NCBI RefSeq assembly: GCF_040675875.1
Contig: NZ_JBEGII010000001.1
Coordinates: forward strand, 62,001 to 126,000
From: Microbacterium sp. LWO12-1.2
GTDB taxonomy: Bacteria > Actinomycetota > Actinomycetes > Actinomycetales > Microbacteriaceae
DNA: 64,000 bases
Direction: 5' to 3'
The position numbers and the translations under genes are program-made. Shown piece by piece: positions 36,511 to 45,598 of the stretch; positions within the stretch are counted from its first letter, which is position 1, and each line of letters starts with the position of its first letter. The notes under the pieces were generated by a model that saw only the letters and a program-made list of their open reading frames with translations, was not told the origin of the DNA and ran no database searches.

Positions 36511-38289
36511 TCAGGCGTCGTCCTCGGGCTCGTAGTCGACGCCGGCCTCGGCGCGCTGCGCGTCCGTGATCGGCGCCGGAGCGGAGGTCAGCGGGTCGAA
36601 GCCGTTGCCGGACTTCGGGAACGCGATGACCTCGCGGATCGACTCGGTCTTGGTCAGGTGCTGCAGCACGCGGTCCATGCCGAGCGCGATTCCACCGTGC
36701 GGCGGGGCGCCGAACTTGAACGCGTCCAGCAGGAACCCGAACTGCTCGTCGGCCTGCTCGTCGCTGATGCCCATGACCTCGAACACGCGCTTCTGCACGT
36801 CTTCGCGGTGGATGCGGATCGATCCGCCGCCGAGCTCGGAGCCGTTGCACACGATGTCGTACGCGTAGGCGAGGGCCGAACCGGGGTCGGTGTCGAACGT
36901 GTCCTGGAACTCGGGCTTCGGTCCGGTGAACGCGTGGTGCACGGCCGTCCATGCTCCGGCGCCGACCGCGACGTCTCCGGAGGCCACAGCGTCAGCCGCC
37001 GGCTCGAACATGGGCGCGTCGACGACCCAGGTGAACGCGAACTCGTCCGGGTTCAGGTAGCCGAGGCGGCGTCCGATCTCGACGCGCGCGGCGCCGAGGA
37101 GGGCGCGGCTCTCCTTCGTGGAACCGGCGGCGAAGAACACGCAGTCGCCTGCGGCCGCGCCGACGAACTCCGCGAGTCCGGCCTGCTCGGCCTCGGACAG
37201 GTTCTTGGCGGCGGGGCCGCCGAGCGAGCCGTCCTCGTTGAACAGCACGTACGCGAGACCGCGGGCACCGCGCTGCTTCGCCCAGTCCTGCCAGGCGTCG
37301 AGCTGCTTGCGCGGCTGGCTCGCGCCGCCCGGCATGACGACGGCGCCGACGTACTCGGCCTGGAAGACGCGGAACGGGGTGTCCTGGAAGTACTCGGTCG
37401 CCTCGACGAGCTCGAGACCGAAGCGCAGGTCGGGCTTGTCGGAGCCGTACTTGGCCATGGCGTCGGCGTAGGTCATGCGCGGCAGCGGCAGCGCGACCTC
37501 GACGCCGATGGTCGCCCACATCGCCTGGATGAGCGACTCCATCAGCGTGATGACGTCTTCCTGGTCGACGAAGCTCATCTCGATGTCGAGCTGCGTGAAC
37601 TCGGGCTGACGGTCGGCGCGGAAGTCCTCGTCGCGGTAGCAGCGCGCGATCTGGAAGTACTTCTCGACGCCACCGACCATGAGCAGCTGTTTGAACAGCT
37701 GCGGCGACTGCGGCAGCGCGTACCAGCTGCCGGGGCTCAGGCGAGCGGGGACCAGGAAGTCGCGCGCGCCCTCCGGCGTGGAACGGGTGAGCGTCGGGGT
37801 CTCGACCTCGGTGAAGTCCTCGGCGTGCAGCACGTCGCGGATCGCCTTGTAGACGTGGGAGCGCAGGCGCAGAGCGGATGCCTGTGCCGGACGACGCAGG
37901 TCGAGGTAGCGGTACTTGAGACGGGCCTCTTCACCGACGGTCTCGCTGTCGGCGAGTGCCGTCGAGACCTGGAAGGGGAGAGGAGCGGACTCGTTGAGCA
38001 CCTCGACGTCGGCGGCGATCAGTTCGATCTCGCCGGTCGGCAGGTTCGGGTTCGCGTTGCCCTCAGGGCGCTGTGAGACGACACCGGTGACCTTGAGCAC
38101 GAACTCGTTGCGCAGCGGGTGGGCGATCTCCTCGTCGCGGATGACGACCTGGGCGATGCCCGAGGCATCCCGCAGATCGATGAATGCGACTCCTCCATGG
38201 TCACGACGGCGATCGACCCAACCCGCGAGGGTGACGGTCTGACCGATGTGCTCGGCTCGCAGTGAGCCTGCCGAGTGGGTGCGAAGCAC
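36511..38289 (-). CDS. aspS: Aspartate--tRNA ligase
   Basis: Class II aminoacyl-tRNA synthetase of 592 residues from the GTG at 38287-38289. Seen: the N-terminal OB-fold anticodon domain with [19 protein letters not shown], class II motif 2 near [20 protein letters not shown] and motif 3 near [14 protein letters not shown]; a GAD-type insertion lies between. This is the bacterial AspRS layout. Whether it also charges tRNA-Asn cannot be read directly. A typical essential gene with normal length. Confidence 0.96.
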   Translation of the reverse strand: MLRTHSAGSLRAEHIGQTVTLAGWVDRRRDHGGVAFIDLRDASGIAQVVIRDEEIAHPLRNEFVLKVTGVVSQRPEGNANPNLPTGEIELIAADVEVLNESAPLPFQVSTALADSETVGEEARLKYRYLDLRRPAQASALRLRSHVYKAIRDVLHAEDFTEVETPTLTRSTPEGARDFLVPARLSPGSWYALPQSPQLFKQLLMVGGVEKYFQIARCYRDEDFRADRQPEFTQLDIEMSFVDQEDVITLMESLIQAMWATIGVEVALPLPRMTYADAMAKYGSDKPDLRFGLELVEATEYFQDTPFRVFQAEYVGAVVMPGGASQPRKQLDAWQDWAKQRGARGLAYVLFNEDGSLGGPAAKNLSEAEQAGLAEFVGAAAGDCVFFAAGSTKESRALLGAARVEIGRRLGYLNPDEFAFTWVVDAPMFEPAADAVASGDVAVGAGAWTAVHHAFTGPKPEFQDTFDTDPGSALAYAYDIVCNGSELGGGSIRIHREDVQKRVFEVMGISDEQADEQFGFLLDAFKFGAPPHGGIALGMDRVLQHLTKTESIREVIAFPKSGNGFDPLTSAPAPITDAQRAEAGVDYEPEDDA

Positions 38290-38431
38290 AGAGAATTCCT
38301 TCTGATCTGCGAAAGGGTGAACTCGCCCAGTCTACGTGGGCGGTCGGGGCCCCTCCGGCGGGTTCCCCGCGTCGCCACCGATCGTCAGTATGATCGGCCA
38401 CGACACAGCCATCACACAGAAAGGGTGCACC

Positions 38432-38806
38432 GTGGACACCAACGGCATCTCCGAGCTCTACGCGACGATCTTCTCCGGAACCACCGGTCTGATCGCACTC
38501 GTCTTCTACGTCCTGGTCGCCATCGGCCTGTGGAAGGTGTTCTCCAAGGCGGGGTACCCCGGCATCCTCGCGATCATCCCGATCGTGAACATCGTCATCC
38601 TGGTGCGCATCGCCGGCATGTCCGGATGGCTCGCTCTGCTCTACATCATCCCGCTCGTCAACATCGTGTTCGGCATCATCGTGGCCATCAAGCTCGGTGA
38701 GCGCTTCGGCAAGGGCGGGCTGTTCTCGTTCTTCCTGCTCTTCGTCTTCCCCTACATCGGCTACTTGATCCTCGGGTTCGGGGACTCCCGCTACAGCAAG
38801 GCGTGA
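38432..38806 (+). CDS. Small multi-span membrane protein (DUF5684-like)
   Basis: Protein of 124 residues from the GTG at 38432, preceded by AAAGGG. Four hydrophobic segments are visible, including VFYVLVAIGLWKVFSKAGYP and IIPIVNIVILVRIAGMSGW, with the IPIVN motifs repeated in tandem (AIIPIVNIVI and YIIPLVNIVF). The pattern is that of DUF5684 proteins, often annotated as signal-peptidase-associated or inner-membrane proteins. The function is unknown. It ends one base before the histidine phosphatase gene. Confidence 0.8.
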   Translation: MDTNGISELYATIFSGTTGLIALVFYVLVAIGLWKVFSKAGYPGILAIIPIVNIVILVRIAGMSGWLALLYIIPLVNIVFGIIVAIKLGERFGKGGLFSFFLLFVFPYIGYLILGFGDSRYSKA

Positions 38807-38807
38807 C

Positions 38808-39437
38808 ATGGCGGCGACGCGACTGCACCTCGTCCGCCACGGCGAGGTGCACAATCCTGCACGGGTGCTCTACGGGCGGTTGCCCGACTATCACCTGAGC
38901 AGGGCAGGGCGTCGCATGGCGCAGGCGGCGGCCGATCACGTGGCGTCTTCGGATCGTCCGGTCGCCGCCCTGTACTCCTCGCCGTTGGAGCGCGCGCAGG
39001 AGTCGGCGGAGCCGTTCGCGGCCCGTTTCGATCTGGTGCCCGAGATCGACATCCGCATCATCGAGCCCACGAACGTGTTCGAGGGTACGCAGATGCGTCG
39101 CTCGCTCATGAACCCTTTGAACTGGTGGCACCTGCGGCAGCCCTCCCTTCCGAGTTGGGGCGAGCCGTACTCCTCGATCGCGGAGCGGATGCTGGGTGCC
39201 ATGGGCGAGGCCTGGCAGGCGGCGGACGGCGGAGATGTCGTGATGGTCTCCCACCAGGCGCCGATCTGGATCACGCACCTCCGGGTGGCGGGCCTGCCGT
39301 TGCGGCATGACCCGCGCACCCGTCGGTGTGCGCTGTCGAGCGTCACCTCGTTCGAACTCGTCGGCGACGTGTGGCGCGAGGTCGCCTACGCGGAACCGGC
39401 GACCACCGAGGGCGCTGTGGATGTCGGGGCCGTCTGA
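38808..39437 (+). CDS. Histidine phosphatase family protein (GpmB-like)
   Basis: Phosphatase of 209 residues. The RHG motif is LHLVRHGEVHNPARVLYGRL, SSPLERAQESAE is the second motif, and VMVSHQAPIWI the second histidine. In Mycobacterium (Rv0525) this gene is followed directly by a thioredoxin-like protein, CcdA, ResB and CcsB; here those four genes start only at 59089. Substrate unknown. One base separates it from the small membrane protein upstream. Confidence 0.9.
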   Translation: MAATRLHLVRHGEVHNPARVLYGRLPDYHLSRAGRRMAQAAADHVASSDRPVAALYSSPLERAQESAEPFAARFDLVPEIDIRIIEPTNVFEGTQMRRSLMNPLNWWHLRQPSLPSWGEPYSSIAERMLGAMGEAWQAADGGDVVMVSHQAPIWITHLRVAGLPLRHDPRTRRCALSSVTSFELVGDVWREVAYAEPATTEGAVDVGAV

Positions 39438-39460
39438 CTCCTGACCGTTGCGGCCGCGAG

Positions 39461-39533
39461 TTCTGCGGCCTCCTGCATCTTTCGCGGCCTGATACCCGCA
39501 GCGAGGCCGCAGAAGGTGCGGGAGGCCGCGAAA
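39461..39533. repeat. Palindromic intergenic repeat with module exchange
   Basis: Left arm 39461-39490 holds TTCTGCGGCCT and TTTCGCGGCCT modules; right arm 39504-39533 holds AGGCCGCAGAA and AGGCCGCGAAA. Each arm is 30 bp and they pair with a few mismatches around a 13-base loop. It is noncoding, between the histidine phosphatase gene and the convergent flavoprotein gene. Like the repeat at 36434 it resembles a dispersed element. Confidence 0.6.
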
Positions 39534-39545
39534 GAGGATGCCGGG

Positions 39546-40451
39546 TCAGTGCCCTCCGGCCAGCAATGACTGGATGATGCCGACGGCGGCGAGCTGTCCG
39601 GCTGTGGCCGCCATCATCACGGCGGCCATCGGCCCCGGCAGTGCCGCGCGATGCGCGAGGTCGCCCGCCGCGAAGACACCAGGCGCCGAGGTGCGGCCGA
39701 AGTCGTCGATCTCGATCGCGCCGGACTCCAGCATCCGCAGCTCCAGTTGCGCCGCGAACGGTGCGCGCTGATGCATCGTCCCCGACGCCACGAAGACGCC
39801 GTCGACGGTGTGCTCGGCGTCGGAGGTGCGCACCACGACGCCGGCGTCAGTGGCCGCGACTGCCACGACCGCGGACCCGCTCACCCTGGCCCCGTGGCCC
39901 TCGAGGGAGGCGACCTCTTCAGCCGTGAAGCTGCCCTCGACGGGGATGACAGTGATCTCGCTCACGATCCGGCCGAGCATGCCGATCAGATGCTCGGCGC
40001 GGGCTGCTCCGCCGAGAATCGCGATCGGCCGGCCCGCATGCTCGTGTCCGTCGCAGAACGGGCACGCGAAGGCGCGCGTGCCCCAGAGGGCCGACAACCC
40101 CTCGACCTCGGGGAGGTCGTCGATCACCCCCGTCGCGAGGATGATGTTCCGCCCCGCTGCCGTCGATCCGTCGGAGAGCGTCAGGGTGAAGTCGCCCTCG
40201 GTGCCGCGTACGCTCTCCACTCGGACATCGCGGACCTCCACGTCGTCGTAGGCGCCGAGCTGGGTGCGAGCGGTCGCGCGGAACTCGGCGGGCGGGGTGC
40301 CGTCGTTGCCGATCACGTTGTGCATGTGCAGCACGGTGCCGTTGCGGTACTCGCCGGAGTCGAGGAGCAGGGTCGAGCGGTGCATCCGCCCTAGGGTGAG
40401 TGCGGCCTGGAGGCCTGCGGGGCCGGCGCCGATCACGATCGCGTCATACAT
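39546..40451 (-). CDS. Thioredoxin-reductase-like flavoprotein disulfide reductase
   Basis: FAD/NAD(P)H oxidoreductase of 301 residues. The N-terminal FAD motif is IVIGAGPAGLQAALTLGR, a CPFC redox pair sits at 130-133 (ACPFCDGHE), and a second Rossmann motif and GVFAAGDLAHR (FAD) follow. The layout is that of TrxB/AhpF C-terminal domains, and no thioredoxin gene is adjacent. It diverges from the MerR gene across an operator-like palindrome, so it is the likely regulated target. Confidence 0.88.
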   Translation of the reverse strand: MYDAIVIGAGPAGLQAALTLGRMHRSTLLLDSGEYRNGTVLHMHNVIGNDGTPPAEFRATARTQLGAYDDVEVRDVRVESVRGTEGDFTLTLSDGSTAAGRNIILATGVIDDLPEVEGLSALWGTRAFACPFCDGHEHAGRPIAILGGAARAEHLIGMLGRIVSEITVIPVEGSFTAEEVASLEGHGARVSGSAVVAVAATDAGVVVRTSDAEHTVDGVFVASGTMHQRAPFAAQLELRMLESGAIEIDDFGRTSAPGVFAAGDLAHRAALPGPMAAVMMAATAGQLAAVGIIQSLLAGGH

Positions 40452-40492
40452 GGGGGAGGGTCCTTCCGCCGTTCGGTCTTGTGTTCTCCGCC

Positions 40493-40523
40493 AGTCTGTG
40501 ACTTCATGTCAACATGAAGTCAA
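40493..40523 (-). promoter_or_regulatory. MerR-type operator in a stretched promoter
   Basis: GACTTCATGT (40500-40509) and ACATGAAGTC (40512-40521) form a perfect 10-bp inverted repeat. On the minus strand, toward the flavoprotein gene, TTGACT (-35, 40518-40523) and CAGACT (-10, 40493-40498) flank it with a 19-bp spacer, the length used by MerR activators. The merR ATG at 40514 lies inside the palindrome. Confidence 0.55.
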
Positions 40524-40933
40524 GTGTCGAGACTCCTTGGTCCGTCGGCGAGGTCGCCGCCCGCTTCGATCTGCCGACCAACGTGCTCCGGCACTGGGAG
40601 ACCGTCGGCCTGCTGCGACCATCGCGAGACGACGCCGGCCGCCGTCGTTACGGCGAGGACGAGGTCGTGCGCATCGCGGTGATCCAGCGCAGCAAGGCGG
40701 CCGGCATGAGTCTGGAGCAGATCGGCGTGCTGCTCGACGACGGCAGTGCGGGGCGGCACCACGTGCTCCAGGAGCATCTCGACGACCTCGACCGCCGGAT
40801 GGAGGAGATGCGGCGGTCGCGCGAGATGACCGAGCACGCCATGCGCTGCCGGTCGCACGATATCGCCACCTGCCCCCGTTTCCGAGAGGGTGTCGCCGAC
40901 GTGCTCGCGGGCTTCAGAGGAGAGCGCGGCTGA
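40514..40933 (+). CDS. MerR-family transcriptional regulator
   Basis: Regulator of 139 residues with the winged HTH (VGEVAARFDLPTNVLRHWET), the RRRYGEDEVVRIAVI wing, a helical dimerisation region and a short C-terminal segment with two cysteines (CRSHDIATC). The cysteines could sense metal or thiol stress. The ATG falls inside its own operator with no ribosome site, so translation may be leaderless or start at GTG 40526. Its 3-prime end is duplicated at 58986-59038. It probably controls the divergent flavoprotein gene. Confidence 0.85.
   Translation: MKSSVETPWSVGEVAARFDLPTNVLRHWETVGLLRPSRDDAGRRRYGEDEVVRIAVIQRSKAAGMSLEQIGVLLDDGSAGRHHVLQEHLDDLDRRMEEMRRSREMTEHAMRCRSHDIATCPRFREGVADVLAGFRGERG
40867..40920 (+). 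repeat. Direct repeat, copy 1 (3-prime end of merR)
   Basis: 54 bp starting CACCTGCCCCCGTTTC that return at 58986-59038 with one single-base gap and two substitutions. This copy is in the intact merR gene and encodes residues around TCPRFREGVADVLAGF. The two copies bound about 18.1 kb of accessory genes. Confidence 0.8.
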
Positions 40934-41002
40934 GCGAAGCGGGCGCCGGGCGGGTACCGGTGAGGCAGGAGCGGCCGCCAGACCGGCCCAGACGCTCGGA
41001 GC

Positions 41003-42196
41003 TCAGCGAGACTGGCGACGCATCCGCAGCGCCGCCGTCACCGTGACGACCCCGACCACGACGACGAAGACGAGCAGCACATCGATCTGCGGCGCGAACG
41101 ACAGCGCCGCACCGATCGCGAGTACCGGCAACGCGAGTCCGCAGTACGCGACAAGGAAGATCGCGGCCAGCGTCTCACCGCGGCGTCCATCCTCAGCGAG
41201 CTCGCCGGCCACGGCCAAGGAGCACTTGAAGAGCGCCCCGACTCCTGCGCCGCCGATGATGCCGCCGACGATGAACAGGGCGAACAGTGCGAGCACGGCG
41301 CCGAGGGCGATGCCCGCCAGCCCCACGCCGCAGGCGATGGCCGCGAAAAGCAACTGCGTGCGGCGAGGCACGGATGCCAGAACCACCTGAGCGGCCGCGG
41401 CAGAGCCGAAGACGGCGAACACCGTCAGGCCCGCGACGAGGTGGTCGGTCAACTCGAACGTGCCGATGAGGATGCTGGGGGCCAGGGACGTGAACATCCC
41501 GAACAGCGCGAAGCCCGCGAAGGCCGCGAAGCCGGCGGCGATGAAAGCGCTCCGGGAGGTCGCGGGAACCGCGATGCGTTGCGGACGGTACACCCGCGGT
41601 GCCACGGTCACGGTTTCGGGAACGAGGGTGAGAGCGATGGCCAGGAGGATGAGGATGACCGCGAACACCGCGTGCGGCAGGTGCAGCGGGTCGGGGAAGA
41701 AGTCGGCGAAGATGCCCCCGAGCACGGGGCCCAGAGCGAGACCTCCGAGATTCGCTCCGCCGGCGACGGATGCGGCGACGATGCTGTTCTCATCGGGCCG
41801 AGCACGGGCGCGCAGCTCGCTGAGGTGTGCGGTCGCCGTGGCCGTGAGGACGCCGATGCTGACGCCGTTGATCACCCGCGCGACCAGGAGACCGGCGACG
41901 TCGGTGAACACCATGAACAGCACGGCGGACAAGGTCGAAACCAGAACCGCGATGACGAGCATCCGTCGCCGCCCCATCCAGTCGCTGACATGGCCGAGGA
42001 GGAACAGGCTCGCGACGACACCGACGGCGTAGGCGGCGAAGATGACGGTGATGGTGGCGACAGGGAACCCGTCTTCCTGCTGGTAGAGCGGGTAGAGCGG
42101 GGTCGGCACCGTGGAGTACGCCATCACCAGCAGGAACGTGATGGCGACGACCCAGAAGCCGATGGTGCGGGGCCGCGTGCTGGTCGGTGTCGTCAT
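41003..42196 (-). CDS. MFS transporter
   Basis: Twelve-span major facilitator of 397 residues. Seen: YSTVPTPLYPLYQQEDGF at the end of TM1, the motif A loop SDWMGRRRML, and typical Ala/Gly-rich later spans. It resembles sugar- or drug-exporting MFS groups; the substrate is not identifiable. It is last in a leftward set of three genes, 30 bp downstream of the PucR-type regulator, and may be controlled by that regulator or its partner. Confidence 0.88.
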   Translation of the reverse strand: MTTPTSTRPRTIGFWVVAITFLLVMAYSTVPTPLYPLYQQEDGFPVATITVIFAAYAVGVVASLFLLGHVSDWMGRRRMLVIAVLVSTLSAVLFMVFTDVAGLLVARVINGVSIGVLTATATAHLSELRARARPDENSIVAASVAGGANLGGLALGPVLGGIFADFFPDPLHLPHAVFAVILILLAIALTLVPETVTVAPRVYRPQRIAVPATSRSAFIAAGFAAFAGFALFGMFTSLAPSILIGTFELTDHLVAGLTVFAVFGSAAAAQVVLASVPRRTQLLFAAIACGVGLAGIALGAVLALFALFIVGGIIGGAGVGALFKCSLAVAGELAEDGRRGETLAAIFLVAYCGLALPVLAIGAALSFAPQIDVLLVFVVVVGVVTVTAALRMRRQSR

Positions 42197-42226
42197 GGCT
42201 TCATCCTCCGGGTCCGATGGAGCGGG

Positions 42227-43546
42227 TCACCGGATGTGGCCGGCGCTTTCCCAATACCGTGTGAGTTTGAGAGCGAGATGCAGGGCACTGCGTTGCATCC
42301 CGTTGCCGAGGGCGTTCCTGACGACCTCCGGCATGTTCTCGAGCCGGTAGTAGAGGGTGGTCCGGTGGATGTGCAGGGTGTCGCACACCTCCCGAATGTG
42401 GTTCGCGGCATCCAAGAGCACCTCCACCGTCTGCCTGCGCGTCGGGTCGGGGTCGTGCAGGAGGGCGTGTGCTGCGGGCGAGTACCACTGCAGACGCTCG
42501 GGGTCTGCGAGGACGTCGGCGAGCAGCAGCCACGGGCCGACGTCGTCCGGTTGGGCACTCGAGCCCAACTCGGGCACCAGATCCACGACCTTCGCGGTGG
42601 CCACCGCGCGTGCCGCGACGGGGAGCAGATCCGTTTCGTGCTCCGACAGTGCCGCTGCCCCGATGCCCTTCAGGGGAACGCCAGCGCGTTCTGCCTCCGA
42701 GCGGATCACCTCGTCGATCCCCTCGTGAGGGCTGAGGCGTCCGATGAAGAGCAGCGCCGTTCCCATCTCTCCGATGAACGTGAGCGCCTGTCGGGCGCTG
42801 GACTCCAGTGCGTGGCCGAGCGCAGCGCGCAGGATCACCGGCGCGTCCTCGCCGAACGTCACTGCGCGCACCACCGTTTCCGGGCCTCTGAGGATGCCGT
42901 GGCCGCGGACGGCCGCGGCAAGGGCCTCGCGGCGAGTGCTCGGATCCCCGGCGAGCAATGCACGAAAGACCGTCTCGCGTGCCGTGCGCGCAGCGCCTCG
43001 TCTTCGCGCCTGCAGCAAGGTGCCGGCGACAGCGACGGTTGCATCGATCGCCCGGAAGTCGTCTTCTCTGAGCGGCGGGAGACCGGTCGTGATCAGCCAG
43101 ATCGTTCCGAGTTGATCATCGTCGGACCAGATCGGGATGACGAAGCGCTCGTGCGCGCCGAATTCCGCGAAGTCGACGGTGAGGGGATGGCGGGTGCGCG
43201 CAACGCCCGACTGCTCTGCCCACTCCCGTTCACGGCGGGCAAGGGTGCGGGTCAGGAGCGTGCGCACTTGAAGCTCGTCGATGTCCTCGCCCTGGGCGCT
43301 GGCTGCGACGAGCCGGAATTCGGAGTCCTGCATCATGACCGAACGCCCGAGGACCGCGGACAGTTCATCGATGAGATCCTGCAGGCTCGTTGCGCCGCTG
43401 CCCGACGGGAGCGGGATCAGATCGGCACGGACTCGGCCGCGATCCTCACCGTTTGCCTGCTGCTGATTTGACCACACCGACGACGCTACTGAGAGGTCGG
43501 CCGCGGTATCCAGGTCCGCGTTGTACCACCCTGCGTCGATGGTCAT
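42227..43546 (-). CDS. PucR-family transcriptional regulator
   Basis: Regulator of 439 residues from the ATG at 43544-43546, whose ATGA overlaps the stop of the upstream HTH gene. The N-terminal half looks like a GAF/PucR sensory region. The C-terminal PucR helix-turn-helix reads LLDAANHIREVCDTLHIHRT and TLYYRLENMPEVVRNAL. PucR proteins respond to nucleobase or aromatic catabolism signals. A spurious longer frame runs to 44044. Confidence 0.85.
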   Translation of the reverse strand: MTIDAGWYNADLDTAADLSVASSVWSNQQQANGEDRGRVRADLIPLPSGSGATSLQDLIDELSAVLGRSVMMQDSEFRLVAASAQGEDIDELQVRTLLTRTLARREREWAEQSGVARTRHPLTVDFAEFGAHERFVIPIWSDDDQLGTIWLITTGLPPLREDDFRAIDATVAVAGTLLQARRRGAARTARETVFRALLAGDPSTRREALAAAVRGHGILRGPETVVRAVTFGEDAPVILRAALGHALESSARQALTFIGEMGTALLFIGRLSPHEGIDEVIRSEAERAGVPLKGIGAAALSEHETDLLPVAARAVATAKVVDLVPELGSSAQPDDVGPWLLLADVLADPERLQWYSPAAHALLHDPDPTRRQTVEVLLDAANHIREVCDTLHIHRTTLYYRLENMPEVVRNALGNGMQRSALHLALKLTRYWESAGHIR

Positions 43547-44388
43547 CTTCTGGTCTCGGTCATTCCGACGGAGCGTCCGCCAGGGAGCGACTTGGCGAGG
43601 TGCGCGAAGATCTCCGCACCGGGGCCGCCCGGTCGCGCCGACAGAACGGTCAACTGGTATCCGGGCATGCTGCGGACCGCGAAGTTCTGCGCATCGATGG
43701 CGATCTCTCCGACGCCGTCGAAGAGGAAGCGGAATGTCGCGTCCTCCGGTCCGGACACATCGTGCCGCTCCCAGATGCGCACGAAATCCTTGTCCACGGA
43801 CAGCTGCTGGAGGAGCTCGCGTAGGCGCGGCGATTCCGGGTGTGCGTCGCGGCGCAGCGTCGCCACTGCCGAGCGCGCCATCGGCTCCCACTCGACGAGG
43901 CTCCGACGCATCCGTTCGTTGAACAGGGCCGAAACCTGATTCGATCCGGCCGCCAGACCGCCTTCGCCGAAGATGGTGGCGAGCGGGTTGGACGCGACGA
44001 TGTCCCGGTGCGGGTCCGATACGTACGCGGGTGTGTGCGTCCACTGGGTGAGGGTGCGAGAGATGCGGTCGGGGGTATCCGTGTCGCGCATGACGGGGCC
44101 ACGCGGCATCTGCCCGGACACCAGCCGGAACGCATAGGCGGTGGACTCCACGTCCAGACGCAGCGCCCGGGCGATGGACCCGATGACCTGATCGGAGGGC
44201 CGGGCCCCACGGCCTTGCTCGATGCGGAGGTAGTAGTCGTTGCTGATGCCGGCGAGGTCGGCCACCTCGTCGCGGCGCAGACCGGCGACCCGACGTCCGC
44301 GCGTGCGAGGCAACCCCACATCTTCCGGGGAGAGCACAGCACGACGCGCTCGAAAGTAGTCGCCAAGTGCCGTCAGAGCGGTGTCCAT
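43543..44388 (-). CDS. Helix-turn-helix regulator with MmyB-like ligand domain
   Basis: Regulator of 281 residues from the ATG at 44386-44388. The N-terminal HTH_XRE domain has VAGLRRDEVADLAGISNDYY. The C-terminal part is a PAS-like MmyB ligand domain. MmyB proteins control methylenomycin genes in Streptomyces and, more broadly, respond to small hydrophobic molecules. Overlapping stop and start (ATGA) couple it with the PucR gene. It stands divergent from the DyP peroxidase operon, 203 bp away. Confidence 0.85.
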   Translation of the reverse strand: MDTALTALGDYFRARRAVLSPEDVGLPRTRGRRVAGLRRDEVADLAGISNDYYLRIEQGRGARPSDQVIGSIARALRLDVESTAYAFRLVSGQMPRGPVMRDTDTPDRISRTLTQWTHTPAYVSDPHRDIVASNPLATIFGEGGLAAGSNQVSALFNERMRRSLVEWEPMARSAVATLRRDAHPESPRLRELLQQLSVDKDFVRIWERHDVSGPEDATFRFLFDGVGEIAIDAQNFAVRSMPGYQLTVLSARPGGPGAEIFAHLAKSLPGGRSVGMTETRR

Positions 44389-44591
44389 GCGTTGTCCTCG
44401 GGGGTCGGTGTCCAACGTTGTGAATGCAATGTATCGGCTCGATATGACGGTCACATCACCTGCTCGGAACCCGAACATCGCATGATGCGACGTCGGACGT
44501 CTTCTCGACAACTGTCGGATGACGATTTCACGTTCTTCCTCGATACTGTCCCCAGGTCCCACCACTTGCGCGGGCCGAGAGTGAGGGATGC

Positions 44592-45533
44592 GTGTCCGAG
44601 ACGACCGAGGCTGTGCAGGCACTGACGACACCGCTGACCGCGAACGCGGTGTTCCTGGTCGTGTCGGTCGTTCCTGGCGGCATCGACAGCGCGCGCGACG
44701 TCGTCGGCGGCCTCGCCGACACGCTCAAAGCCCTCACCTTCCGATTCCCGGAGGCGATGCTCACCTGCACGGTCGGGATCGGGAATCGCATCTGGGCTGA
44801 GCTCACGGGGCTGCCGGCACCGGCGCAACTGCGAGACTTCACTCCGGTCATCGGCGCCGTCCACCGTGCCCCGGCGACCCCGGGCGATCTGCTCTTCCAC
44901 ATCCGTGCGGAGCGGGCCGATGTCTGCTTCGAGTTCGAGCGGCAGCTGCTCGAGGCCTTCGGAGATGCCGTCACCGTCGAAGACGAGACGGTCGGATTCC
45001 GCTCGTTCGACCGCCGGGACCTCCTCGGGTTCGTCGACGGCACCGCGAACCCGGTCGGCCCCGATGCCGACGACGCCGTCCTGATCGGAGCGGAGGAGCC
45101 GGCTCATGCGGGGGGCACCTACGTCGTCACGCAGAAGTATCTTCACCCTCTCGCGTCCTGGCGTGCTCTCCCCACGGAGGTACAGGAAGCCATCATCGGT
45201 CGGACGAAGCTCGAGGGTCTCGAGCTCGACGACGCAGAACAGGGCCAGAAGTCGCACAAGACGCTCGCGACCATCACCGACGAGGATGGCACCGAACACG
45301 ACATCCAACGCGACAACATGCCCTTCGGCCGGCCAGGCCATGGCGAGTTCGGCACGTACTTCCTCGGATACTCGCGAGATCTCTCCGTCATCCAGAAGAT
45401 GCTCGAGCGCATGTTCATCGGCGACCCGCCGGGCATGCACGACCGGCTCTTGGATTTCTCCACCGCCCTCACCGGCTCCGTCTTCTTCGCACCTCGCGCG
45501 GACGTCCTCGCCTCGTTCCGCTCTCCGGTGTGA
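44592..45533 (+). CDS. DyP-type peroxidase, class B (YfeX-like)
   Basis: Heme peroxidase of 313 residues from the GTG at 44592. The catalytic Asp is D149 in GFVDG, the likely proximal heme His is H222 in KSHKTL and the distal Arg is R240 in QRDNMPFG. These match the positions of the YfeX/TyrA group, so the active site is complete. There is no signal peptide. Its likely role is peroxide-driven oxidation of dyes, phenols or porphyrins. The next gene starts 65 bp later. No encapsulin gene is present in the window. Confidence 0.9.
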   Translation: MSETTEAVQALTTPLTANAVFLVVSVVPGGIDSARDVVGGLADTLKALTFRFPEAMLTCTVGIGNRIWAELTGLPAPAQLRDFTPVIGAVHRAPATPGDLLFHIRAERADVCFEFERQLLEAFGDAVTVEDETVGFRSFDRRDLLGFVDGTANPVGPDADDAVLIGAEEPAHAGGTYVVTQKYLHPLASWRALPTEVQEAIIGRTKLEGLELDDAEQGQKSHKTLATITDEDGTEHDIQRDNMPFGRPGHGEFGTYFLGYSRDLSVIQKMLERMFIGDPPGMHDRLLDFSTALTGSVFFAPRADVLASFRSPV

Positions 45534-45598
45534 CGGCGACGAGTGATGAGAAGAGCCTGCATGACCCCGACAGTGCATCGACGACAGGAGAGCTGATC

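Noticed and set aside
44592..45533. DyP peroxidase as cargo of an encapsulin nanocompartment
   Set aside because: No encapsulin shell gene in the window and no recognisable C-terminal targeting peptide.
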